A stretch of DNA of 64,000 bases from Bog-113 sp965226755 (GTDB taxonomy: Bacteria > Acidobacteriota > Terriglobia > Bryobacterales > Bryobacteraceae), in NCBI GenBank assembly GCA_965226755.1, contig CBDDDT010000003.1, forward strand, positions 558,001 through 622,000, in the 5' to 3' direction. Every line of letters starts with the position of its first letter. Within the stretch, counting starts at the first letter, position 1. This document shows positions 17,244 to 25,391 of this stretch, in pieces. Below the pieces are notes generated by a model. It was not told the origin of the DNA, ran no database searches, and saw only the letters and a program-made list of their open reading frames with translations. The translations under genes were made by a program, and so were the position numbers.

Positions 17244-17640
17244 CTACGTTTACGAGGCCCAGCAGAACCGGAACGGCAAAAACCTCATTTGGGGTGGAAT
17301 GGCCTTGGCAGCTTCCAGGCATATCGATGCTAAGCGTACTTTGCGCCCCCAATTACACGGTAGTTAACCTTGATCCTTCCTTCTTTTGCAGGACCGCCGA
17401 GTGCCGCGAAGGCAGACTGAGACAGATCGATAGCCGCGTGAGCGGCGGGGGGTTTTACGGGACCCACGTCAATTGGTGGAACCACGATGCTCTTCCCCGT
17501 GTTCTCGCGGTGTACTCCGACTTCGATGTTCGAGGGAGGTCTTGGGAACGGTGTGCCGTCTTGGGGCTACCTGGAGTGGGCAACGCGCACCCAGGTGGGG
17601 TTTGCGGGACGGCTTGATTGTTTAATGCGCCGCTTGCGCG
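17244..17640 (-). pseudogene. Decayed paralogue of the DPBB (RlpA-like) gene at 23456-23920
   Basis: Minus-strand translation ends KVNYRVIGGAKYA before a TAG and matches the C-terminal two thirds of the intact gene at 23456. A shared phrase is GPxKPPAAHAAIDLxQSAF. Homology continues beyond the stop into the flank (up to about 17250, matching from about 23370). The copy has a net 4-base length change near 17560, which shifts the frame, and loses similarity beyond about 17630, so the N-terminus is gone. It is much more diverged from its partner than the 197-bp repeat is from its own, so the two duplications have different ages. Confidence 0.75.
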
Positions 17641-17891
17641 TGCACCCTACCAAACTGCGATTGATTTCGGAGGACGGTCGCTTGCCCGACAGAGAAGATT
17701 GCTAATCCGCGAGTCACGCAAATGAGTATTTCACGTTTCTATTTCTCCTTGCTGGATTCCAAAACTCAACAATCAATGTCCACCCGCTCGTGATCGGCGC
17801 AAGGAGGCGAGCGGCAGAGGGCCGCAGATTGTGCATGTCCGCGGAAGTACGACGAACACTGCTAGTATGAGCGGTGGGCGGGGTGCCACGA
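17641..17891. other. Spacer upstream of the DUF262 gene
   Basis: This stretch lies between the DPBB relic and the DUF262 start and holds no recognisable gene. It is more A+T-rich than the chromosome around it and must carry the promoter of the three-gene cassette, but I see no confident -35/-10 pair. Confidence 0.4.
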
Positions 17892-19436
17892 ATGGATTTT
17901 AGATCGCCGAATGTCGATGCCCTACGGCAGTTTTACCGTGAGAGTGATGTGGCTCATGTGTTTTTCGATCACGCCGCCCGGCGAGAGCGAGACCAATCCG
18001 AAAGCAAGGTTGATCGTATTCTTATTCTTCTCCGGGCCGAGGGTCACGAGTTTCATAGACGCGAAGTCATTGCTCTTTTTAGGCGACTCCAAGAATTGGA
18101 ATGCGGTCAGTTCGTCGAAGGTCGGCGTGGATGGGCGTCTAGATTTGTGTGGGCCTCAGGAATGACAAGCGTCGGAAGAGCCGCGGCTGGCGATGCCGAA
18201 CCGATCGCGCGAATTTCTATCGAAGAGAGTGCGCTCGATGGAGTCGACGGAAACACGGAGGCCAATAATCCCGCAGAACAGGCAGAGAGGATCACGGAGG
18301 GTTCAGACGAGGAAGACCTTGGTGATTTGAATAGCACGGGTCTTGAGGAAGAGGACATTGAAGAGACCGGCGGTGGTTTTGATATAACCAAGCCTTTTGA
18401 TCCAGCGCGGATTCGAGTAGAAACGAAGCCAATGGTCATCTCCTTGCTTTTGGATCGAATCAGAAATAAAGAGATTGATCTGACGCCTGGGTTCCAGCGC
18501 AAAGGCGGGATCTGGACGGCAAAAGCCAAAAGTCAGCTAATCGAGTCTTTATTAATTCGAATACCGCTCCCCGCCTTCTACATGGACGGCAGCGATGAGA
18601 GCAGGTGGCTCGTTGTCGACGGCCTTCAGCGCCTCTCTACCCTGAGCAGCTTTGTAATAAAGAAAGAGTTGAGGTTAACCGGTCTGGAGTTTCTAAACGC
18701 AGAATGCGGAGGCAAGAAATTTGACCAATTGCCCCGAAATCTTCAGAGACGCATTTTAGAAACGCAGGTGACCGTGTTTGTGATTCAGGAGAACACCCCT
18801 CCCGAGGTCAAATTCAACATCTTCAAGAGGATAAATACCGGCGGCTTGCCCCTTTCCAGCCAGGAAATTCGCCATGCTTTGAATCAGGGGAAAGCCTGCA
18901 CCTTGTTGCAGCACCTTTCGGAATCAGAAGAGTTCCTGACCGCCACCAACCATGGAATCCGCGATGATCGTATGGGCGATAGGGAATGCGTGCTACGCGT
19001 GCTGGCCTTTATCAGAACGCCCTATGATAGCTACAAATCGAACAACATTGATTCCTTCTTGAACCAATGCATGATTGACCTCAACCAACTCGGTGATGAA
19101 GAAATCAGAGAATTGGACAAGAGGTTTAGGAGAGCAATGGTCGATTGTTACCGGCTTTTCGGCGATCGTGCCTTTCGAAAGCAAAAACGCGGCAGCCCGA
19201 GACGCTACCCAATAAATAGGGCGTTGGTGGAGACGTGGTCTGCAAACATCGAGAGATTGGCTCCCGATGATGTTGACCGGCTGCGGTCGAAGAAGGCTGA
19301 ACTTCAGGCTAGATCTGTTTCGATTTTAGAGGATGCTGATTTCGAGGCCGCGATTTCATATGGGACCGGTGATCCTCAAAAGGTTCGGCTCCGGTTCTCA
19401 AAGGTCCGGGAGGTTATTAGGGAGACGCTGGAATGA
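17892..19436 (+). CDS. DUF262 (GmrS/ParB-like) protein with N-terminal extra domain
   Basis: A 514-residue protein. Residues 1-95 form a small basic domain (QFYRESDVAHVFFDHAA, VDRILILLRAEGHEFHRRE), possibly a winged helix. An acidic linker of about 60 residues follows (EGSDEEDLGDLNSTGLEEED). The DUF262 domain begins near residue 170: VISLLLDRIRNKEIDLTPGF, the nucleotide-binding VVDGLQRLSTL (usual form DGQQR) around residue 243, and FKRINTGGLPLSSQEIRHA near 310. DUF262 domains occur in type IV restriction enzymes and other defence proteins. No HNH (DUF1559-type) nuclease motif is visible. The ATG at 17892 is one choice; a GTG at 17874 is possible. The stop overlaps the ATPase start by 4 bases. 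Confidence 0.82.
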   Translation: MDFRSPNVDALRQFYRESDVAHVFFDHAARRERDQSESKVDRILILLRAEGHEFHRREVIALFRRLQELECGQFVEGRRGWASRFVWASGMTSVGRAAAGDAEPIARISIEESALDGVDGNTEANNPAEQAERITEGSDEEDLGDLNSTGLEEEDIEETGGGFDITKPFDPARIRVETKPMVISLLLDRIRNKEIDLTPGFQRKGGIWTAKAKSQLIESLLIRIPLPAFYMDGSDESRWLVVDGLQRLSTLSSFVIKKELRLTGLEFLNAECGGKKFDQLPRNLQRRILETQVTVFVIQENTPPEVKFNIFKRINTGGLPLSSQEIRHALNQGKACTLLQHLSESEEFLTATNHGIRDDRMGDRECVLRVLAFIRTPYDSYKSNNIDSFLNQCMIDLNQLGDEEIRELDKRFRRAMVDCYRLFGDRAFRKQKRGSPRRYPINRALVETWSANIERLAPDDVDRLRSKKAELQARSVSILEDADFEAAISYGTGDPQKVRLRFSKVREVIRETLE

Positions 19437-20545
19437 TTAAAGCGGTCAAGCTATCGAATTTCAAGTGCTTCCAGCACCAGGAGGTGAGCCTCAAGCCGCT
19501 CACTCTTCTGGCGGGACTAAACAGCTCCGGCAAGTCGACAATAATCCAGGCATTCCTCTTGCTCCGTCAATCGTATCTTGAGAACCTTTTGCCGTCGACC
19601 GGATTGACCCTCAACGGAAAACTTGCTCAGTTAGGCGCTGCTAAGGACGTCCTTTTTGAGGAAGCCGACGAAGACGAAATAGGATTTGACTTGCGGGACG
19701 ACCTGCCCGCGAGCCTCTCGCTCCGTTTTGAGTACCGGGAGGAGAGTGATCTCTTGGCGCTTCGCAGCTTAGAGGCAGAGGGCGAGATCTGGAAGACAAG
19801 CCTGTTCCAAGACGATTTTCAGTATCTTCGCGCTGAGCGTGTCGGCCCACGAACTTCTTTCGCGATGTCGGACTACGAGGTTCGCCATCATCGGCAAATT
19901 GGTTCCAGTGGCGAGTTCGCGGCGCATTTTCTTTCAATGTTCGGTGCAGAAACAGTTTCGCTAAAGAGCATTCGGCATCCCGAGGCGTCTTCAAGCACCC
20001 TCCAGTCCCAGGTAGAAGCTTGGATGAGCGAGATAAGCCCTGGTGTTCGCCTCAATGTGAAACGCTATTCCGACATCGATTTAATGACGTTCGGGGTGGC
20101 GTATTCACTGGGCCATCAAGTCGCGAGCGCCGAGTATCGTCCTACAAATGTGGGTTTCGGAGTAACCTACGTTCTGCCCGTCGTCGTGTCCGTGCTGTCG
20201 GCTCGCCCGGGAAGCCTTATCATCATTGAAAATCCAGAAGCTCACCTTCATCCGCGAGGTCAGGTGAAAATGGGAGAGCTCTTGTGCCGAGCTTCTGCGG
20301 CGGGCATTCAAATCCTTATTGAAACCCACAGCGATCATGTGTTGAATGGAATACGGTTGGCCGTGCATGAGCGCATGACCGCTTCATCGAACGTGGCTCT
20401 CTATCACAGCAGGTGGGGGCCTGGTGGAGGGTCTCCGACACTCACTGCCCTACTTATTGACGACACCGGCAGGCTCCCCGAGTGGCCGGACGGGTTCTTC
20501 GACGAGATGGAACGAAGTTTAGACCGCCTTCGCGCAGTCGATTGA
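19433..20545 (+). CDS. DUF3696-type ABC/OLD-like ATPase
   Basis: A 370-residue soluble ATPase of the SMC/OLD-like group. Walker A is GLNSSGKST at residues 28-36, right after the NFKCF start typical of these proteins. A signature-like PTNVGFGVTYVLPVV follows, then Walker B IIIENPEAHLHP near 261-273 and the switch His in ETHSDH near 297. The C-terminal segment around WPDGFFDEMERSLDRL matches DUF3696. It overlaps the DUF262 gene (ATGA) and is followed 3 bases later by the third gene. ATPase plus DUF262 pairs are found in anti-phage loci. From memory this trio may be like the three-gene Menshen system, but I cannot confirm that. Confidence 0.88.
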   Translation: MIKAVKLSNFKCFQHQEVSLKPLTLLAGLNSSGKSTIIQAFLLLRQSYLENLLPSTGLTLNGKLAQLGAAKDVLFEEADEDEIGFDLRDDLPASLSLRFEYREESDLLALRSLEAEGEIWKTSLFQDDFQYLRAERVGPRTSFAMSDYEVRHHRQIGSSGEFAAHFLSMFGAETVSLKSIRHPEASSSTLQSQVEAWMSEISPGVRLNVKRYSDIDLMTFGVAYSLGHQVASAEYRPTNVGFGVTYVLPVVVSVLSARPGSLIIIENPEAHLHPRGQVKMGELLCRASAAGIQILIETHSDHVLNGIRLAVHERMTASSNVALYHSRWGPGGGSPTLTALLIDDTGRLPEWPDGFFDEMERSLDRLRAVD

Positions 20546-20548
20546 CAG

Positions 20549-21490
20549 ATGACCGCCTATCTTGTGTTCAACGAACTTTCGATTACCACCGGCGCAGCAA
20601 ACCCTTCAACCGGGAAAGAGTACCTCGACGGCTTGGCCGAGATACTCCTGGATTCCCGAATCAGCGGGAAAAAAGTTTTTGTCACACCTTCTTTATTCAC
20701 TCAGCTTCAGATCTGCAAAGGCTATTCGATCGGGCTTTGGCTTAAACAGTTTAGCCCAGAAGACAACGATAAGCGTCTGCGCATAAAGATGCTCGTTGAT
20801 CGGTGCGTTAGGTATGATGAGTGTATTCCAACCGGCGATCTCGAATCCAAGGATGTGGAATATACATTCGTCAGCGAGATTGCGCAAGGTCTCTCCACCG
20901 CCGTCCTGGTGGATGGCCTTGCTCTTAGTGTTTTATCCGCTCCGCAATGGGATTCTGCGAAGCTTAGAATATCGAAGTCATGGATTGAAGCCGGAGATGT
21001 GGAAACCCGCAATCTGGATGTCTTGCACGCCTGCCGCGCTATCCATCTGGATCAACACTCCGAGTGGTTGAGGCAGATTAAGACGCCTCTTCCGATAAAT
21101 GGCCAACAGTTATGTAGCCAGATGGAATTTCTCTTCCCGCGCCTCGATTTCTGTGATTCGGTCAAGGATCAAGTCAAGAACCTCGGCGGTGATGGCCGTA
21201 ACTTCAGGGCTGTAATGCGAGGATTTTGGGACCTTCAGAAGTATTGTGAATCTTGGAGCGGGGGTGGCTTTGATATTCACGCCCTAAGCAATGCTTCTGG
21301 TGAAAGCGAACCAACGCTGGTAAGGTATAGCAACGAAAGAACCTTTCGTTGTCCTGACGGGGAGTTTCGACTTTTTGACTGGCATCTAAAGAGAGGCGAT
21401 ATTAGAATTTATTTTTTCGATTTTCCGAATGAAATGCGCCTCCTTGTTGGGTACGCCGGTGGCCATCTGAGAACAATGTTGAATCCCTGA
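20549..21490 (+). CDS. Third gene of the DUF262/DUF3696 cassette, unknown function
   Basis: A 313-residue soluble protein I do not recognise by fold. The N-terminal part (YLVFNELSITTGAAN, KKVFVTPSLFTQLQI) and the helical middle carry no known motif. The C-terminal 70 residues look like a compact beta domain: TLVRYSNERTFRCPDGEFRL, FDWHLKRGDIRIYFFDF, LLVGYAGGHLRTML. It starts 3 bases after the ATPase stop, so it belongs to the same transcript and is the best candidate for the effector or for an accessory partner. It has no signal peptide or membrane helix. Its A+T-rich codon use matches the other two cassette genes and differs from the neighbouring chromosome. Confidence 0.75.
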   Translation: MTAYLVFNELSITTGAANPSTGKEYLDGLAEILLDSRISGKKVFVTPSLFTQLQICKGYSIGLWLKQFSPEDNDKRLRIKMLVDRCVRYDECIPTGDLESKDVEYTFVSEIAQGLSTAVLVDGLALSVLSAPQWDSAKLRISKSWIEAGDVETRNLDVLHACRAIHLDQHSEWLRQIKTPLPINGQQLCSQMEFLFPRLDFCDSVKDQVKNLGGDGRNFRAVMRGFWDLQKYCESWSGGGFDIHALSNASGESEPTLVRYSNERTFRCPDGEFRLFDWHLKRGDIRIYFFDFPNEMRLLVGYAGGHLRTMLNP

Positions 21491-21735
21491 AGCTCATGGT
21501 ACCCCGAGCCTCGGAATCTTAAAACTTCTGAGCCGTCCGCACAAGTTCGATAGTGAATCAGTTAACCGGATCAGCGGAAGGCAGCGGAACTTGCGCGCCG
21601 GCTATCTTAGTTTTAGTACTGCTGCGGGCTAAACAATCCGGTCTTTGAAGCACCCACGTCGGTTGGTCTCCGCATAGCAAGGGGGCCGATTCCTACGGCG
21701 GCTCCGGCACGCCCGTTACCCTTTGTTAGAGGTTC
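21491..21735. other. Right-hand non-coding end of the DUF262 island
   Basis: No gene is visible. The stretch runs from the end of the third cassette gene to the right 197-bp repeat. It includes the short palindromic-looking AACTTCTGAGCCGTCCGCAC neighbourhood, but there is no convincing terminator hairpin and no integrase or transposase remnant. Confidence 0.4.
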
Positions 21736-21932
21736 GGGCCGGTTAGCGGCGCACGGCGATGAGCGATTTAGGGATTCCGGCGGCGCGCTCGATGACGATC
21801 TCGGCATCGGGGAAGAAGCGGCGGAACTCATGACGCGGAATGAGCCGCAATTCATTCAGAATTTTTTCGACCTCAACCGGGTTGGGACGCGAGAGTAAGC
21901 CCCAGATGGTGGCTCGACGAATCAGAGGGCGC
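21736..21932. repeat. 197-bp direct repeat, right copy (intact methyltransferase 3' end)
   Basis: Partner of 17047-17243, same orientation, same length, three differences. Here the sequence is in its native place, forming the 3' end of the methyltransferase gene. The 4.49 kb between the copies carries the DPBB relic and the three-gene cassette. Confidence 0.92.
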
Positions 21933-22405
21933 TGCGCGCGCCGGGGAAGCCGGTGCATGAACGGCATGATGTAGTGCGGCTCGATGGGGAACGAAATGTC
22001 GGGCGTCTGGACCCAATAGCGCCCCGCGGATCGCCGGATTTCGGCGGCCATCCCGGCCTGGTTTTCGGCCGTTTCGAGATGTTCAATCACCGAATTGGAG
22101 AACGCCACGTCGAAAGCGCGGTCGGCGAAGGGCAGTTTGCGCGCGTCGGCCCGCACCCAGGAAATCCCGGGGCGAAGGGTTTGATCCTGAGCGGAGATAT
22201 TCAGGATGACGACCAGCCGCGGACGCGGGAGGCCTAACTGGTCGGCCAGATTCCAGAAGAAGCTATTGCCGCCAACGTCGAGGATGGAAGTGCCGGCGTC
22301 AATGCCGAGAGCTTCGTAGAATTTTCTTACCCGGCGGGATCGGAAATAGACCTGGAACGGTCGGCAGAATTCGGGAAAAGCCGGCAGGCGCCACGTCGTC
22401 TTCAC
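21743..22405 (-). CDS. SAM-dependent methyltransferase (Methyltransf_11 type)
   Basis: A 220-residue class I methyltransferase with the SAM-binding glycine motif SILDVGGNSFFWN near residue 40 and WVRADARKLPFADRAFDVAF (motif II region). The post-methylase segment SNSVIEHLETAENQ follows. The C-terminal half (MPFMHRLPRRAQRPLIRRAT) is typical of enzymes linked to polysaccharide or lipid biosynthesis; the substrate is unknown. The start is GTG at 22405, giving a normal N-terminus 10 bases after the upstream methyltransferase stop, so the two are co-transcribed. Confidence 0.82.
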   Translation of the reverse strand: MKTTWRLPAFPEFCRPFQVYFRSRRVRKFYEALGIDAGTSILDVGGNSFFWNLADQLGLPRPRLVVILNISAQDQTLRPGISWVRADARKLPFADRAFDVAFSNSVIEHLETAENQAGMAAEIRRSAGRYWVQTPDISFPIEPHYIMPFMHRLPRRAQRPLIRRATIWGLLSRPNPVEVEKILNELRLIPRHEFRRFFPDAEIVIERAAGIPKSLIAVRR

Positions 22406-22415
22406 AGATTTCAGC

Positions 22416-23126
22416 CTACTTGACCGGGGGAACTTCGAGCGGCGGCTTGCGCAGCCAGAGGTAACAGTGATTCCCGAGACGCGCGGCTTGGGGTGAACGC
22501 AGGAGCAGGAGGTCCAGGTAGCGGAGCGGGAATAGGGTCCAACCGAGGACGCCGTGCGCGACGATGCGCCACGCGCGATAGGGCAGAAGCAAATTGGCGT
22601 ACTCGAGGCCGAAGACCAGCAGGGTGGCGGTGGGGCCGGTGCGCCAGCCTTCCGCGACGACATCCATGCCGGCCGAGATCTCTTTCAAGCCGTTGAGCGT
22701 GAAGCGGCGGTAATCGCGGGGGTATTCGTGGAAGGGGTGGCAGAAAGGCGTGACGAGGTGCGCGTACCCGCCGGGCTGGAGGACGCGCCGAATCTCCTCC
22801 ATGACCTGGACGGGATCGCGGACGTGTTCGAGGACGGCGTCGCACTCGACGCGGGCGAAGAGGTTCGCGGCGAAGGGAAGATGCCCGGCGTCGGCGGCGA
22901 TATCGACGCCCGGCATGGGGAACAGATCGAGGTTCACGTAGCCGGGGACGGCGCGGCCGGCGCCTCCAATGTAGAGATTCCAGCGGCCGAGCGGGAAGTT
23001 GGCGGGTTCGTTGGGGTTCATCACGAACGGCGCGGGCGGAGCGAGCAGGCGTTCGATGCGGGCGAGCCAGTTCGGCGAGGTGCGGCGGGCGTAGAGTTCG
23101 CGGAGTGAGGCGAGTTCGGGTTTCAT
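22416..23126 (-). CDS. SAM-dependent methyltransferase
   Basis: About 236 residues. The SAM fold is seen as NLYIGGAGRAVPGYVNLDLF, DIAADAGHLPFAANLFARVE, AVLEHVRDPVQVMEEIRRVLQPGG and the Tyr/His-rich VTPFCHPFHEYPRDYRRFT. The last resembles methyltransferases acting on glycans. The C-terminus (LFPLRYLDLLLLRSP) is hydrophobic and may associate with the membrane. ATG at 23126 begins MKPELASLRELYA; an ATG at 23168 is also in frame. It is upstream of and close to the second methyltransferase. Confidence 0.8.
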   Translation of the reverse strand: MKPELASLRELYARRTSPNWLARIERLLAPPAPFVMNPNEPANFPLGRWNLYIGGAGRAVPGYVNLDLFPMPGVDIAADAGHLPFAANLFARVECDAVLEHVRDPVQVMEEIRRVLQPGGYAHLVTPFCHPFHEYPRDYRRFTLNGLKEISAGMDVVAEGWRTGPTATLLVFGLEYANLLLPYRAWRIVAHGVLGWTLFPLRYLDLLLLRSPQAARLGNHCYLWLRKPPLEVPPVK

Positions 23127-23455
23127 TGCGAACGAGGGCGTTGTGGTTTTTGTTACGAAGATTGGCAATGAGCCTTCTTCCCCGCGGAACGGAAATCCGG
23201 TGCGGTATCCGAAGACGGCGCCGATATGTCAGTCCGCGGGAAGTCTTGTTCAACCCGGTCTTCACCGGATTCTGCGTTTTTCTTTCGCCCAGAACTTTTC
23301 TGTGTGGAAACGATGTCTCCGGTTCAAACTAAATCATAGGTCCGGTTCGGACCCGCGATCACAGGACCGATTACGTACACGACCCGCAACAGCACCGGGA
23401 CGGCAAAACTTCATTTGCGGTGGAGTTGACCGCGGCAGCTTCGAGGATATCGCCG
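23127..23455. other. Intergenic region shared in part with the DPBB relic flank
   Basis: No gene is visible. From about 23370 to the end the sequence matches 17250-17336, the flank of the decayed DPBB copy. The duplication therefore covered the downstream flank as well as the gene. The left part must hold the methyltransferase promoter. Confidence 0.45.
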
Positions 23456-23920
23456 TTAAACGTACTTTGCACCGCCAATTACACGGTAGTTAACTTTGAT
23501 CTTTCCTTCCGGTTTGTGACCGCCGAGTGCCATGAACGCAGACTGAGTCAGGTCTATAGCCGCGTGGGCGGCGGGCGGTTTTGCGGGACCCACGTCGATT
23601 AGTGGAACAACAATGCCCTTACCCGTGTCCTTGCAGTGTACTTCGACTTCAATGTTCCAAGGAAGTCTTGGGAACGGTGTGCCGGCTGTTTTGGGACTGC
23701 CTGGAATGGGCAGCGCGCACCCAAGCGGGGTTTGCGGGCCGGCCTGATTATTTAAGACGCCACTGGCAGTTTGCCCGTCGTCGCCGGGGTCATCGATACC
23801 TCCGAACCAAGTTGCATAGACATCGTCGACAGTGAGGTCGTTCCCAGCAACTACAACCCGAAATCCGTAAGATCCATCTCCCTTGAGGACAGATGGTTTG
23901 CTCCCTATACCTTCGCTCAT
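23456..23920 (-). CDS. Double-psi beta-barrel (RlpA-like) domain protein
   Basis: A 154-residue protein without an obvious signal peptide. The second half has the DPBB pattern of RlpA/expansin domains: WNIEVEVHCKDTGKGIVVPL, IDVGPAKPP, then AAIDLTQSAFMALGG. It also carries the conserved Asp-x-Gly-Pro and Asp-Leu-(S/T). In exported RlpA proteins this fold cleaves or binds peptidoglycan. Here the lack of a leader suggests release by lysis, an unusual export route or a different role. A decayed copy lies at 17244-17640. The DPBB call comes from motif spacing only. Confidence 0.6.
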   Translation of the reverse strand: MSEGIGSKPSVLKGDGSYGFRVVVAGNDLTVDDVYATWFGGIDDPGDDGQTASGVLNNQAGPQTPLGCALPIPGSPKTAGTPFPRLPWNIEVEVHCKDTGKGIVVPLIDVGPAKPPAAHAAIDLTQSAFMALGGHKPEGKIKVNYRVIGGAKYV

Positions 23921-24001
23921 TTGAGTTTCTCCTGATCCAGTTTATCCGCTCCACTAACTCTGCACTCGGACACCTTACAGGGACCCGCTCCAGAAAGTTT
24001 T

Positions 24002-25351
24002 TCATTCCAGGATCTCGATTTCACGTTCGACTTGACTCTCGCCTAATTGCAGCACGAGGACGCATTTCCCCGCCGGGATGCCGGACGGCACCAAGAGGTT
24101 AAGCTGACGGAATGCGCCGGGACCATAGCGCATATCGGCTGATTCGGAGGTGTCCAGATAAGTGATCGGGGCGCGCCGGCCGGCGATGAAGGGGCGCAGA
24201 TTGTGGAGGTCCGTATTCTCGGGCGCCCCGGAAATCCAGACCGAGATGTTGCCGTCCGGTCGGCGGGAATATTGGTCGACGGCCCCGGTCCGCGCGTCGC
24301 GCACGCCGGTGATCGCGATGCGGTCAGCGGGCAGCGGAACATCGACGGCGATGCGGAGCGGGTTGCTGGGCGCGCTGTCGCGGATACGGACGCGCACGTC
24401 ATGCCAGCCGGAGCCGAGACCGGGAGGAAGTTTGAAGGTGGCCGTCCATTCGCCCGGAATCGCAGGCTTCACGGCGATGGGGATGACGCCGAAGTCAGCG
24501 ACGGTGGGGCGGAGATCCGCGATCGATAGGGCGTCCTGCTCGGAGCGAAAGCCGGAGGTGACGTATTCGTCCTTGCGGGATTCGAAGTTGAGGCCGAAAT
24601 TGGCGTGGTGACGGGCGTAGAGGAGTTGCGGGGCGGCCGATGGCGCGTGTTCCGAAGCGCCGGCCCAATGGCGAAAGCAGGCGACCGAGGCGCCATATTC
24701 GCCGACGGCTTGCAGTTCGACACGGGCGAACCCGGCGGTGCGGCAGAAGGCGAGGAGACACGCCAGGCTGGGCGCGTTCCAGTTGTCGGTCTGACCGCCG
24801 AACGCGTCAGTTTCGAAGAATTCCATCACAGGGCGATCGAGAGCGAGGCCGTCCGCGAAAGCTTCCTGGAGCACGAACGAATCGACCGCGGCGAGGCCGC
24901 GAGTGAGCGCGCAGACGCGTTCGAGTCCCAGGAGCGGGTGCTTCAAGTGATAGAGAACGCCCATGAAGAGGACGATGTCGAACTGGCCGACGTTTTGGGG
25001 CGTGAGGTCGAAGAGGTCGATCTGGCGGTAATCGACCTGGGAGCGCAGGAGGGAGTGGATTTCGCGAAAGCGGGGATTGTCGAAGAGGTCGACGGCGAGG
25101 ACCGCGGCGCCGCGGCGCTCCAGCTCGAACGCGAACCAACCGTCCCAGGTTCCGATATCGAGAGCGCGGAGCCCGGTCAGATCGGCGGGAATGGGGAAGT
25201 TGCCGATGCGGCGCCGCAGACTTTCGATGCTGTTGACGCCTTCGATGGCGGATCCGTCAGGGAGTTGAAAGCTGTGCCACCAGCCGCCTTGCGCGATGGA
25301 TTCACGCCAGCGGCCTACGTGGCTGAAGCGGTCGGGGTTGGGGTTGTCCAA
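24002..25351 (-). CDS. CmoB-like SAM methyltransferase fused to a C-terminal beta domain
   Basis: A 449-residue protein. Residues 20-240 resemble the tRNA mo5U34 methyltransferase CmoB/DUF1698 family: GGWWHSFQLPDGSAIEG, LRALDIGTWDGWFAFELERR, VLFMGVLYHLKHPLLGLERV and METD-like FFETDAFGGQTDNWNAPS. The last 200 residues form a beta-rich region (IAVKPAIPGEWTATFKLPPG, WHDVRVRIRDSAPSNPLRIA), like an Ig/IPT sandwich. Such fusions are often annotated as methyltransferases of surface-glycan or secondary metabolism, so the tRNA role is doubtful. The TTG start at 25351 has GAGG 5 bases upstream. Confidence 0.75.
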   Translation of the reverse strand: MDNPNPDRFSHVGRWRESIAQGGWWHSFQLPDGSAIEGVNSIESLRRRIGNFPIPADLTGLRALDIGTWDGWFAFELERRGAAVLAVDLFDNPRFREIHSLLRSQVDYRQIDLFDLTPQNVGQFDIVLFMGVLYHLKHPLLGLERVCALTRGLAAVDSFVLQEAFADGLALDRPVMEFFETDAFGGQTDNWNAPSLACLLAFCRTAGFARVELQAVGEYGASVACFRHWAGASEHAPSAAPQLLYARHHANFGLNFESRKDEYVTSGFRSEQDALSIADLRPTVADFGVIPIAVKPAIPGEWTATFKLPPGLGSGWHDVRVRIRDSAPSNPLRIAVDVPLPADRIAITGVRDARTGAVDQYSRRPDGNISVWISGAPENTDLHNLRPFIAGRRAPITYLDTSESADMRYGPGAFRQLNLLVPSGIPAGKCVLVLQLGESQVEREIEILE

Positions 25352-25391
25352 GGCCTCAATTTAACAGCAGGCCGCGCAGACGCCGGCGAGT

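Noticed and set aside
17892..21490. Calling the cassette PARIS, Septu or GmrSD
   Set aside because: There is no DUF4435 protein, no HNH partner and no DUF1524/HNH nuclease domain. The ATPase is of the DUF3696 type with a separate DUF262 protein and an unknown third gene.
17047..21932. att-site integration by a phage or ICE
   Set aside because: No integrase, excisionase, tRNA or phage gene is present between or near the repeats, and 197 bp is far longer than a usual att core.
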